DNA of 64,000 nt from the NCBI RefSeq assembly GCF_900149685.1, contig NZ_LT702999.1:2170001-2234000 (forward strand), in the 5' to 3' direction. This document shows positions 28,973 to 36,504 of the stretch, in pieces. Source of the stretch: Erythrobacter sp. Alg231-14 (GTDB taxonomy: Bacteria; Pseudomonadota; Alphaproteobacteria; Sphingomonadales; Sphingomonadaceae). Position 1 is the stretch's first letter; every line of letters starts with the position of its first letter. The notes under the pieces are model-generated. The model did no database searches and was not told the origin of the DNA. It worked only from the letters and a program-made list of their open reading frames with translations. A program made the translations under genes and the position numbers.

Positions 28973-29761
28973 ATGAGCTGGGAAGATCAATTCGCCGAAG
29001 ACGCCGAACAACGCGAAGCCGAAGCGCAAGGCAAATCGCGCAGCCTAACGGTCGGTTGGACAGTGCGATTTCCCCAAGGGGGCGACGCGATCTGGTCGCC
29101 GCCCAAGCCGTTTACCCGCAGAGACCCCAAACCGACTTCGGCCAAATCGGTTCAGGTCTGTCCCGCTGCGATTGATTTTGACCGTCGGCATTTCGTTATC
29201 CCGTGCCCGATTGATCTAAAACTATCCTTTGGCCGGAAAGCGGATGGTCAATTGCAATTGCTGGATGCGGACGGTGAACAATCGGCCATGCGCGCGCAAG
29301 GTCGCGCCAATATGCTCGTCATGCACCCGCCCAGCGAATGGCGGCATCCCGAACGGCCGATTATTCAGATCACAGCGCCGTATGTCTTTGTCGCCGATCA
29401 ACCGTGCTACGTCGTTCAAACCGCGCCGTATCTCGATTATTTCCCAACCCCGCGTCCCGGTGTTCAGATGGGCGGACGTTTCCCGATCCATATTTGGCCG
29501 CGCCCGCTAAGTTGGGGTTTTGAATGGCATGACATCAATCAACCGCTCGTTCTGAAACGCGGCGATCCTTGGTTTTATGTCCGCTTTGAAACGGAAAATC
29601 CCGGCGCGCATGTGCGGCTGGTCGAACAAGAGATGACCGAAGAGCTCGACAAATATCTCAACAGCATCGTCGATGTGTCGAACTATGTGAACAAGACCTA
29701 TTCAATGTTTAGCGAAGCGCGACGGATCAGACCGGACAAGTTGCTTAAGCCGAAATCTTAG
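28973..29761 (+). CDS. Conserved-looking soluble protein of unknown function
   Basis: A 262-residue protein with no signal peptide or membrane segment. It has an acidic N-terminus (SWEDQFAEDAEQREAEAQ), a mid part rich in aromatic and proline residues (RFPIHIWPRPLSWGFEWHDI, then RGDPWFYVRFETENP) and a helical C-terminus. The density of W, P and Y suggests a folded globular protein. I do not recognise the family. The start follows an AGGAAAACC Shine-Dalgarno. It lies 43 bases after the glycosylase gene. Confidence 0.75.
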   Translation: MSWEDQFAEDAEQREAEAQGKSRSLTVGWTVRFPQGGDAIWSPPKPFTRRDPKPTSAKSVQVCPAAIDFDRRHFVIPCPIDLKLSFGRKADGQLQLLDADGEQSAMRAQGRANMLVMHPPSEWRHPERPIIQITAPYVFVADQPCYVVQTAPYLDYFPTPRPGVQMGGRFPIHIWPRPLSWGFEWHDINQPLVLKRGDPWFYVRFETENPGAHVRLVEQEMTEELDKYLNSIVDVSNYVNKTYSMFSEARRIRPDKLLKPKS

Positions 29762-29774
29762 GCTTTGATGGGTT

Positions 29775-30254
29775 TCACGCGGTGGTCGGCCAATGCAGAA
29801 GTTTGCGTTGAACAAACGCTCCCGCGATCATCGCCAAGGCGACGGGTATAGACAGTGTCACAACATTGCCCATTTCGGCTTCCAACGCCTCTTGCGACAC
29901 AACGAAAATCACAAAAGCCTCCAATGAGAGAGCCACCAAGGCCCCTGTGACGGGGCCCTGCCACCATGCCGGCCGCGATAGCTTCAACATTGCGAGGCCG
30001 TATGCGGTGCCCATGGGGGCGACGATCAGAAAGCCGACGACCGCCGCAATGACCATGCCGATTGTTGCGAACATGCCCAAGGTTTTTACCACGGCCAGCC
30101 AACTGCCGGTATGCGCGCCGAAATAGGCAATGACCGAAAAAATCAGTGCCCCGGCTCCGTAAACTAGCAGGTTGGCAACCAAGCTGGCGTAGTAAAGTTC
30201 GGGCGCGCCGGGCGGGTTCGGCTGATTAAGCGGCGTGATTGGCTTTTCCATCAA
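29775..30254 (-). CDS. Four-segment membrane protein, unknown
   Basis: A 159-residue protein with a proline-rich N-terminus (PLNQPNPPGAPELYY) and four hydrophobic segments. No motif is recognised. The start could be either of two adjacent ATGs (30254 or 30251). It converges with the preceding gene; only 13 bases separate the stops. Confidence 0.7.
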   Translation of the reverse strand: MMEKPITPLNQPNPPGAPELYYASLVANLLVYGAGALIFSVIAYFGAHTGSWLAVVKTLGMFATIGMVIAAVVGFLIVAPMGTAYGLAMLKLSRPAWWQGPVTGALVALSLEAFVIFVVSQEALEAEMGNVVTLSIPVALAMIAGAFVQRKLLHWPTTA

Positions 30255-30396
30255 AATCCCCTGACGTTACGGCGTGGGCGTCTTCTTTGGGTTTGAGCCA
30301 TCGCGATAAACCAAACCATCAAAAAGCACGCTTGCGCCGCAGCCTATATTCGGCTTGTCTCCAGTGCAAATTCAAACACGACGAGAGGATACCAGT

Positions 30397-31368
30397 ATGA
30401 AAACCGCCATCACCGAAATGTTCGGCATTGAACATCCTATCATCCAAGGCGGCATGCACTATGTCGGTTTTGCTGAAATGGCGGCGGCTGTTTCTAATGC
30501 GGGCGGTTTGGGGATCATCACTGGTCTAACTCAGGGCACACCTGAAAAGCTCGCCAATGAAATCGCACGCTGTCACGATATGACGGACAAACCGTTTGGC
30601 GTGAACCTGACCATCCTGCCGACTCTTACCCCGCCGGATTATCCCGGATTGGTAAAAGCCGTGATCGATGGCGGCGTAAAAGCGGTTGAGACCGCCGGAC
30701 GCAATCCGGTTGAATTGATTGGCCCGCTTAAGGATGCCGGGATCAAAGTGATCCACAAATGCACCAGCGTGCGCCACTCTTTGAAAGCGCAAGCGATCGG
30801 TTGCGATGCGGTGAGCGTGGATGGTTTCGAATGCGGCGGCCACCCGGGTGAAGACGACATTCCCAACTTCATTCTGTTGCCGCGCGCAGCCGACGAATTG
30901 GAAATTCCATTCGTTTCCAGCGGCGGCATGGCTGATGGGCGCTCGCTTATCGCCAGCCTCGCCATGGGCGCTCAAGGGATGAACATGGGCACCCGCTTTA
31001 TCGCGACACAAGAAGCGCCCGTTCATGAGAATGTGAAGAAGGCGATTGTCGCTGCGAGCGAGCTGGACACGCGGCTTGTCATGCGCCCGTTGCGCAACAC
31101 CGAACGCGTTCTTGCCAATGAGGCGGTTGATCGTCTGCTCGAAAAAGAAAAAGAGTTGGGCGATGCAATCACGATCCAAGATATCCTGCCCGAAGTGGCC
31201 GGGGTCTATCCCAAGATCATGATGGAAGGCGCCATGGACGAAGGTGCATGGAGCTGTGGCATGGTCGCAGGCCTCATCAACGACATTCCTACCTGTAAGG
31301 AATTGATCGATGGCATCATGTCAGACGCGGACGCTATTCTGGCTCGGATGAACGCCCTTTCGAACTAA
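30397..31368 (+). CDS. Nitronate monooxygenase
   Basis: A 323-residue FMN-dependent TIM-barrel enzyme of the nitronate monooxygenase (2-nitropropane dioxygenase) family, which oxidises alkyl nitronates to carbonyls and nitrite. Hallmarks: HPIIQGGMHYVGFAEMAAAVSNAGGLGIITGL at the N-terminus, GCDAVSVDGFECGGHPGEDD in the middle, and GGMADGRSLIASLAMGAQGMNMGTRFIAT for phosphate binding. The ATG at 30397 follows GAGAGGATACC. Related barrels include enoyl-ACP reductase II and dihydroorotate-like enzymes, so the exact substrate is not certain. Confidence 0.88.
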   Translation: MKTAITEMFGIEHPIIQGGMHYVGFAEMAAAVSNAGGLGIITGLTQGTPEKLANEIARCHDMTDKPFGVNLTILPTLTPPDYPGLVKAVIDGGVKAVETAGRNPVELIGPLKDAGIKVIHKCTSVRHSLKAQAIGCDAVSVDGFECGGHPGEDDIPNFILLPRAADELEIPFVSSGGMADGRSLIASLAMGAQGMNMGTRFIATQEAPVHENVKKAIVAASELDTRLVMRPLRNTERVLANEAVDRLLEKEKELGDAITIQDILPEVAGVYPKIMMEGAMDEGAWSCGMVAGLINDIPTCKELIDGIMSDADAILARMNALSN

Positions 31369-31680
31369 ACTATCGGACGGTTGGCGGCTTTAGAAGGCGT
31401 CAATTATCCATCACCATTGCGGCGCGGGCGATCCAATAGGGCGCCCGCCCCGCTGTGTTTGGACGGCTCCATTTTGGCGGGTTTTGATCCCGATCCAACT
31501 TGTCCCCATGCTTAACGCAAAAGTAGGTAGCGACCCGAGTTTTGGCGCTTCCGCAACTTCGATAACACTCAATCCTTCTTCGGAGAATCGCGCCCGGCTC
31601 GTTCGATTCTTGTTGAGGGATCGCAGCATTGTGTTGCGTCATGCCGCGCCGTTTGACGGCCTGATTTTGGAGTTGTTTGT
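31369..31680. other. 312-bp stretch without an assigned gene
   Basis: Two minus-strand frames cross it. One, ending at 31400, has a rather protein-like C-terminus (NPPKWSRPNTAGRAPYWIARA), but its 5' half looks random and runs into the next gene. It could be a gene remnant. No hairpin or clear promoter was seen. Confidence 0.4.
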
Positions 31681-32304
31681 ATGGATACGATGGTTGATCC
31701 TGAAGTGTGGGCAATGATCGTTGTGGCATCGTGCTTTGCTGGATGGGTTTTGGGGAACCTAAACGGGGCGGCGCGCGCCGAGCAGGACCGGATCCATCGC
31801 GAAAGCCCGGGTGATGACCATGATGCAGTCACACCGATACCGGCTGCGCCCAAGGTCAATCCAAAGGCCGTTGCCAAACACAAACCCAACAAACCATCGC
31901 CAAAGGTTGTCCGGCAGAACGCCTCTATACAACCATTCTTCAAACCCACTCCGCCGCGAGGGTTCAACCCAATCTATGGCCGCCGCCGCCAAGTCTTTAT
32001 GGACATTCCGTCGGTCAACAAAGTGCGCGCACAGGCGCAGCATATCTTACAAACCGACAACGTTTGGACCGGTCCGGATGCGAGAGATCGGATCGAAGAT
32101 TGCATGGTGGTCGCGAGAAGCAATTCGGCCGATCTGCTCAACCATTATCGCAGCTCGATCGCAGCTCTTCAGCGATCCAACGAGGGAGAGGTGATGGGCG
32201 ACGTCGGATCGGTTAGCGGATCGGCTCGGGCTTCGGTCGGCGCGCTGCGCACCCTTTCCACCGCTGAAAGCCATCTGGAAAAGCGCAAACCTCTGGAGCT
32301 TTAG
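31681..32304 (+). CDS. Membrane-anchored protein of unknown function
   Basis: A 207-residue product with one N-terminal hydrophobic segment (AMIVVASCFAGWVLGNL), then a basic Pro/Lys-rich linker (residues about 45-80) and a helical C-terminal half. No family is recognised, and there is no strong Shine-Dalgarno. It is followed by the hairpin at 32330-32358. Existence as a gene is plausible but not certain. Confidence 0.5.
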   Translation: MDTMVDPEVWAMIVVASCFAGWVLGNLNGAARAEQDRIHRESPGDDHDAVTPIPAAPKVNPKAVAKHKPNKPSPKVVRQNASIQPFFKPTPPRGFNPIYGRRRQVFMDIPSVNKVRAQAQHILQTDNVWTGPDARDRIEDCMVVARSNSADLLNHYRSSIAALQRSNEGEVMGDVGSVSGSARASVGALRTLSTAESHLEKRKPLEL

Positions 32305-32329
32305 TATAAGCGGTAGAGGTCCCCACGAA

Positions 32330-32358
32330 AAAGGGCGACCCGCGTTGGGCCGCCCTTT
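32330..32358. terminator. Rho-independent terminator between convergent genes
   Basis: AAAGGGCGACCC (32330-32341) pairs with GGGCCGCCCTTT (32347-32358) except for one A/C mismatch, with a 5-nt loop. It lies between the plus-strand gene ending at 32304 and the minus-strand gene ending at 32388. The A-run before and T-run after the stem suit termination in both directions. Confidence 0.75.
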
Positions 32359-32387
32359 CAAACGCGTTTGTTTGTGTTTGTGCGACG

Positions 32388-32873
32388 TCAGCCTGCGTCT
32401 TCTTCATCCACTCTGGTGTAGGGGACGAATTCTTCGAAAAAGACAGCACCGGTGAAGAACCCGAGAACCGGATCAATCGTATTGACGACATCCTGGCGGC
32501 ACAGTTGCGTGCCGCTGAAACGGCGCGAAACCAACGCATCGCCATCATCGATATCTTCGGGGCGGCTTGTGCGTTGCACGTAGATTGTCCGACCGCGGCC
32601 ATAGACATAGGCCGTGTCGTCAATCGTGGTCAGTCGGTAATTCGGACGGACACGAATGCAATTTTGAGGTTCGCCCGCCACTCGCCCTTCGAGCATATCG
32701 GCAAGGCGCGCTTCGCCTTCGGTCATCTCGGCGGTTTCATCGGCGCCGCTGTGATCGTCGGCCACGGCGGGTTGCGCCGCGACAAAGGCCAAAGCGGCAA
32801 CACCGCCAGCCATAGTCAATTTGGCGGTCGTGTATGCGCGGTTGCGAATCGGGGATGTGAGGGGTTTTGTCAT
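32388..32873 (-). CDS. Exported protein of unknown function
   Basis: A 161-residue protein with a signal peptide (KLTMAGGVAALAFVAAQPAVA) and an acidic stretch (DDHSGADETAEMTEGEARLADML). A conserved-looking domain follows, containing two cysteines (PQNCIRVR and GTQLCRQD) and the pattern TTIDDTAYVYGRGRTIYVQRTSRPED. The cysteines probably form a periplasmic disulfide. Similar two-cysteine proteins are common in Sphingomonadales, but I cannot name the family. The start at ATG 32873 begins the signal peptide and has an AGGAGAG Shine-Dalgarno. Confidence 0.72.
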   Translation of the reverse strand: MTKPLTSPIRNRAYTTAKLTMAGGVAALAFVAAQPAVADDHSGADETAEMTEGEARLADMLEGRVAGEPQNCIRVRPNYRLTTIDDTAYVYGRGRTIYVQRTSRPEDIDDGDALVSRRFSGTQLCRQDVVNTIDPVLGFFTGAVFFEEFVPYTRVDEEDAG

Positions 32874-32981
32874 CGGGCTCTCCTCTGGATTAGGAGTGCG
32901 ACAATACCTTACAATGCTGAACGCTGGATGAGCGTTCAACGAATTATAGGTGTGATGGCAACCGGCTTAAGCCGATTGTAG

Positions 32982-33575
32982 TCACTCATATTCGAGTTGA
33001 ATGGTGAATTCGCCGGCATATGTCCCCGGCGGCAGGTTGGCGCCGACTTGGAGGCGGCCTGCAATCGTGAAGGAGAAGTATCCGTCAGGATTGACGATCC
33101 GGAACCGACGCGGATTGGTGTTGATAATGATCGGAGGTTGGCTGCCGATCAGAACCTGATCCATCAACATCGTTTCGGTCCCACCTTCGCGGGTAAGGAC
33201 ATAGGTGTTGGAATCAGAGTTGATCAAAACCGTTTGGAGAAACGCCCCAAATCCCCAGAACAAAGCCGGGGTTTGCGTGCCATCAACTTGGAGCACGCCG
33301 CCGGTCGTCGTGACAGTGCCAGCGGAATCCATCGTAACGGTGCCGGGGGTGTTTCCAGGAATGATCGTGCCGTAATCGAGGTCAAACTGTTTCACAAAGC
33401 TGAGCGGAGTGACAAGAAACGCCTGCGCGTCGGAATCTTCCGTCGCCTCTTGCGCGGCGGCGGCACCGGACACCATGGCCAGCGTCAATCCTGCTATCAA
33501 CACGGCTGTGTGCTTAAACCACACGGTCAAAGGGGTAAGGCGATATTCCATACGAAAATTGGTATTACCGCGCAT
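32982..33575 (-). CDS. DUF4402 domain exported protein
   Basis: A 197-residue secreted protein. The signal peptide is unusually long (cleavage after SGAAAA, about residue 41). The mature part has the DUF4402 features: DYGTIIPGNTPGTVTMD near the start, then beta-rich repeats and the ending LQVGANLPPGTYAGEFTIQLEYE. DUF4402 proteins look like pilin- or adhesin-type beta sandwiches and are common in sphingomonads; the usual chaperone and usher neighbours are absent here. The start may instead be the internal ATG at 33551. Confidence 0.85.
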   Translation of the reverse strand: MRGNTNFRMEYRLTPLTVWFKHTAVLIAGLTLAMVSGAAAAQEATEDSDAQAFLVTPLSFVKQFDLDYGTIIPGNTPGTVTMDSAGTVTTTGGVLQVDGTQTPALFWGFGAFLQTVLINSDSNTYVLTREGGTETMLMDQVLIGSQPPIIINTNPRRFRIVNPDGYFSFTIAGRLQVGANLPPGTYAGEFTIQLEYE

Positions 33576-33719
33576 ATGTTAACAATGATTTGATGCCGCG
33601 CTTACCTCGGCGAAACCATTGGCACGCGCCAAAGATCAAGGCTTGATCGGGCGCCTTTGATTAATGCGATTGCCGAGCATGCCTGATCGAAGGTATCGTT
33701 CGAGGTTCGCACCAGAGTG

Positions 33720-33929
33720 TTACGCTATGTCGGCGGGGCCGCCTTTTAGGACGAAGCGCCGATCGCAATAGCCACAATCAACAAAGCCGCGTTCATCAAT
33801 TTCCAGATAGACACGCGGATGGCCAAGTGCGGCAGGACGGTAATCGGAGCCGCCGCGAATGGCGCTCGCTCCGTCACAGCTGACGCGGCGTTTGTCGACG
33901 GTTACGGTTTCTGGCGTTGCGGTGTTCAT
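33720..33929 (-). CDS. Zinc-finger (CHCC) domain protein
   Basis: A 69-residue protein ending in a CHCC zinc finger: VSCDG, GHPRVYLEIDERGFVDCGYCDRRFVL. The four ligands are Cys18, His37, Cys52 and Cys55 by rough count. The domain is related to the zinc-binding subunit NDUFS6 of mitochondrial complex I, and bacterial homologues are small stand-alone proteins in Alphaproteobacteria. A respiratory complex role is suggested by the homology, not shown here. Confidence 0.9.
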   Translation of the reverse strand: MNTATPETVTVDKRRVSCDGASAIRGGSDYRPAALGHPRVYLEIDERGFVDCGYCDRRFVLKGGPADIA

Positions 33930-34057
33930 AGATCAGCGCAGTAATCGTGCCTGATGCACTTTTCAATCGCCGAATCGCACCTATCCATGGGCTAGACGTA
34001 TGCAATTCATCGCACTCGCACCTTGCGTGATCGCGCCCCATCTTTAAGGCAAAGGGC

Positions 34058-35008
34058 ATGAACCCACCTGCAATCCGCATCGACAACATCGTCAAACGCT
34101 ATGCCGCACCCAAAGGGGCGAAGGGCGAAGACGCTCAAGGCAAACTCGCGCTAAACGGGGTTAGCTTTGATGTGCCCGAAGGGTCGATCTTTGGCCTGTT
34201 GGGCCCAAACGGGGCGGGAAAATCCACGTTGATCAACGTGCTGGCTGGGTTGGTGAACAAAACCAGCGGCTCTGCCGAGATTTGGGGTTTCGACATTGAC
34301 GCGCAACGCCGCAACGCCAGCCGCGCGATTGGTATCGTTCCGCAAGAGATCGTGTTTGACCCGTTTTTCACCCCCTTCGAAGTGTTGGAAAACCAAGGCG
34401 GGTTTTACGGCATACCGGCGGCGTTGCGGCGCAGCGAAGAATTGCTTGCGGCGGTGCGGTTAGCCGACAAACGCAATGCCTATGCTCGCACTTTGTCCGG
34501 TGGGATGAAGCGGCGATTGCTGGTCGCCAAAGCGATGGTCCATTCGCCACCGATCCTTGTTCTTGATGAACCCACCGCGGGCGTTGATGTCGAATTGCGC
34601 CGGCAATTGTGGGAATTGGTCACCGAATTGAACCGCGAAGGGGTGACGGTCGTTTTGACCACGCATTACCTCGAAGAAGCCGAAGAATTGTGCGATCGCA
34701 TCGCCATCATCAATCATGGCGAATTAATCGCGAACAAGCCGACCCGCGATCTGGTCAACATGGCGCGCGAGAAAATCGTCGCGGTGACATTGTCCGATGA
34801 TCTGAACGCGGCACCGACGCACGATGCTTTTGCAAAGGTTGAACAAACCGGCGAACGCGGTGTCGAAGTTACATATGACAAAGACCAGATGAATGCGGGC
34901 CAAGTCTTGGCGATATTGCAGGAACAGGGTCTGACGATCGAGGATGTCACCACGCGGGAGGCGGACCTCGAAGATGTCTTTGTGCAATTGACCAGCGCGC
35001 AGAATTAG
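34058..35008 (+). CDS. ABC transporter ATP-binding protein (ABC-2 type)
   Basis: A 316-residue ATPase with Walker A GPNGAGKST near residue 50, signature LSGGMKRRLLVAKAM, Walker B ILVLDEPTAGVD and the switch histidine in LTTHYLEEAEEL. The C-terminal extension after residue 240 is typical of drug or lipid exporters of the CcmA/YadG group. No ABC-2 permease gene is adjacent; the next gene, 9 bases downstream, encodes a lipoprotein hydrolase. The substrate is therefore unknown. Confidence 0.88.
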   Translation: MNPPAIRIDNIVKRYAAPKGAKGEDAQGKLALNGVSFDVPEGSIFGLLGPNGAGKSTLINVLAGLVNKTSGSAEIWGFDIDAQRRNASRAIGIVPQEIVFDPFFTPFEVLENQGGFYGIPAALRRSEELLAAVRLADKRNAYARTLSGGMKRRLLVAKAMVHSPPILVLDEPTAGVDVELRRQLWELVTELNREGVTVVLTTHYLEEAEELCDRIAIINHGELIANKPTRDLVNMAREKIVAVTLSDDLNAAPTHDAFAKVEQTGERGVEVTYDKDQMNAGQVLAILQEQGLTIEDVTTREADLEDVFVQLTSAQN

Positions 35009-35016
35009 GAAGGCGT

Positions 35017-36036
35017 ATGCGGATGTTGATCGGTCGTTTGGTTGTCGCGTCGCTGGGCGCATTGTCCCTAACCGGATGCTTTTTCGCCAACACATCCGAA
35101 AACGGGCCCGAAGACGCCGCCGCGTCATCAACATTTCCGCGTGCGGAACAGCCCGCCAATTGCCCGACCGAAGGGGCCGCCATCCAAGTGCTTGGCAGCG
35201 GGGGACCCATTGCCGAAATGCCGACAGGGACTAACGGCGAAGCGCGCGCGGCCACGTCCTATTTGCTTTGGATCGATGGTGAACCACGATTGTTGATTGA
35301 TGCCGGTTCGGGCAGCTTTCTAAGGTACGCGCAAGCGGGCGGAAAATTGGCCACGCTCGACGCGATCCTTTTGACCCACGTTCACGCCGATCATGCCGGC
35401 GATGTAATCGATGTCTTAAATTCGGGCGGCTTCGAGGGGCGCAGTGAACCCTTGATCGTTGCCGGGCCAACCGGCGCACCGCGCTTTCCCAGTACAAGCG
35501 AATTTGTCGCGCGGTTGTTGGACAAGGATGCGGGCGCTTTCGCCTATAATGGTGGATATGGCGACGGCACAGAGAACAAGCCGCAATTGAGCGTGCGCGA
35601 TATCGAAACACGCGAAGGGACCGCTGAACCGACCGGGCTGGATGTGTCCAATGACTATTCTGTGATCGCTTTGCCGGTGGATCACGCCTTTGTCCCGGCA
35701 TTGGGGTATGAAATTTCGATTGGCGGGAAAACGGTTGTGATAACCGGCGATCAAAGCGGGCGCTCGTTCGCTTTCGAAGAGGCGTTGCGCGGGTCAAAGC
35801 CGGATATTCTACTGGCGCACCACGTCATCAATGGCGAAGCCGGCCAGCCGCGCGGTCTGCACCGCACGCCGGCGGAAATCGGGACGCTCGCAGGGGCACT
35901 GGCACCGGGGCGTGTGGTTCTAACGCATAATATGGATCGGTCGCTCAGCCGAATTGACGACAACCTTACCGCGATTGGTGAAGAGTATTCCGGCCCTGTG
36001 AGCGTCGCAATGGATTTGGATTGCTACGCCCCTTAG
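35017..36036 (+). CDS. Metallo-beta-lactamase fold lipoprotein
   Basis: A 339-residue hydrolase with a lipoprotein signal (ALSLTGC, Cys about 22). The metal-binding HxHxDH motif is LTHVHADHAGD near residue 120, followed by later metal ligands in PVDHAF, DQSG and the final LTHNMDR. The domain resembles arylsulfatase/RNase Z-like hydrolases (GGPIAEM, ATSYLLWIDGEPRLLIDAGSG). It is expected on the periplasmic face or outer membrane. It is coupled to the ABC ATPase gene. Confidence 0.86.
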   Translation: MRMLIGRLVVASLGALSLTGCFFANTSENGPEDAAASSTFPRAEQPANCPTEGAAIQVLGSGGPIAEMPTGTNGEARAATSYLLWIDGEPRLLIDAGSGSFLRYAQAGGKLATLDAILLTHVHADHAGDVIDVLNSGGFEGRSEPLIVAGPTGAPRFPSTSEFVARLLDKDAGAFAYNGGYGDGTENKPQLSVRDIETREGTAEPTGLDVSNDYSVIALPVDHAFVPALGYEISIGGKTVVITGDQSGRSFAFEEALRGSKPDILLAHHVINGEAGQPRGLHRTPAEIGTLAGALAPGRVVLTHNMDRSLSRIDDNLTAIGEEYSGPVSVAMDLDCYAP

Positions 36037-36061
36037 CAGACGGCGGTCTCTGTAGGCTCTA

Positions 36062-36229
36062 TCACGATGCTTGTGAGAGCCGCTCTTTCCAATTGCGGTG
36101 AGAAATACGTTCGATGTCCTTACCGCAATGCCGGCAATGGCCGATATAGCTAAAACCATCCCATTCGACACGGCGCCTTTGCGGTTCGTGTCGCCCAACA
36201 AGACAAGAGATGGGAGAGATCAAAGACAT
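36062..36229 (-). CDS. Small Cys/His protein, zinc-ribbon-like
   Basis: A 55-residue protein with a CRHCG knuckle near residue 32, a lone upstream CLVGRH, and a basic, aromatic C-terminus (ERISHRNWKERL). The Cys and His spacing (C..H.....C..C) suits one bound zinc. I judge it real because of its compact composition and because similar short proteins occur in sphingomonads, though I cannot name the family. The start at 36229 is preferred over 36247. Confidence 0.65.
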   Translation of the reverse strand: MSLISPISCLVGRHEPQRRRVEWDGFSYIGHCRHCGKDIERISHRNWKERLSQAS

Positions 36230-36327
36230 ACAGGCAATTTCCCACAATCAAAGGTTTAGCATTGGCACCCGGTCAACGCCGGTCATTGTGCCGCCAATCT
36301 GGCCGGCGCGGTGAGGAGCGTTCCGTT

Positions 36328-36361
36328 TGAGAATTGAAAATTAGATCAGCTTTCATTCTCA
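36328..36361. promoter_or_regulatory. Imperfect inverted repeat upstream of nadB
   Basis: TGAGAATTGAAA (36328-36339) faces TTTCATTCTCA (36351-36361), complementary apart from one bulged T, with an 11-nt AT-rich spacer. It lies in the divergent region between the small zinc-ribbon gene and nadB, about 145 bases before the nadB start. It could be an operator or an RNA hairpin; no match to a named regulator is claimed. Confidence 0.35.
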
Positions 36362-36504
36362 GAACCTAAGGGGAATGGATAAGCTAAATTTAACCATCTT
36401 TGCGTTTCCTCGACATGCCCCGCCGCATCCAACGCGACATCAATTGAGCTTCGGATTTCAGCGCGCCCTTGCCATGCGATCCCGCCCGCGCCATTGCCTA
36501 TGGG

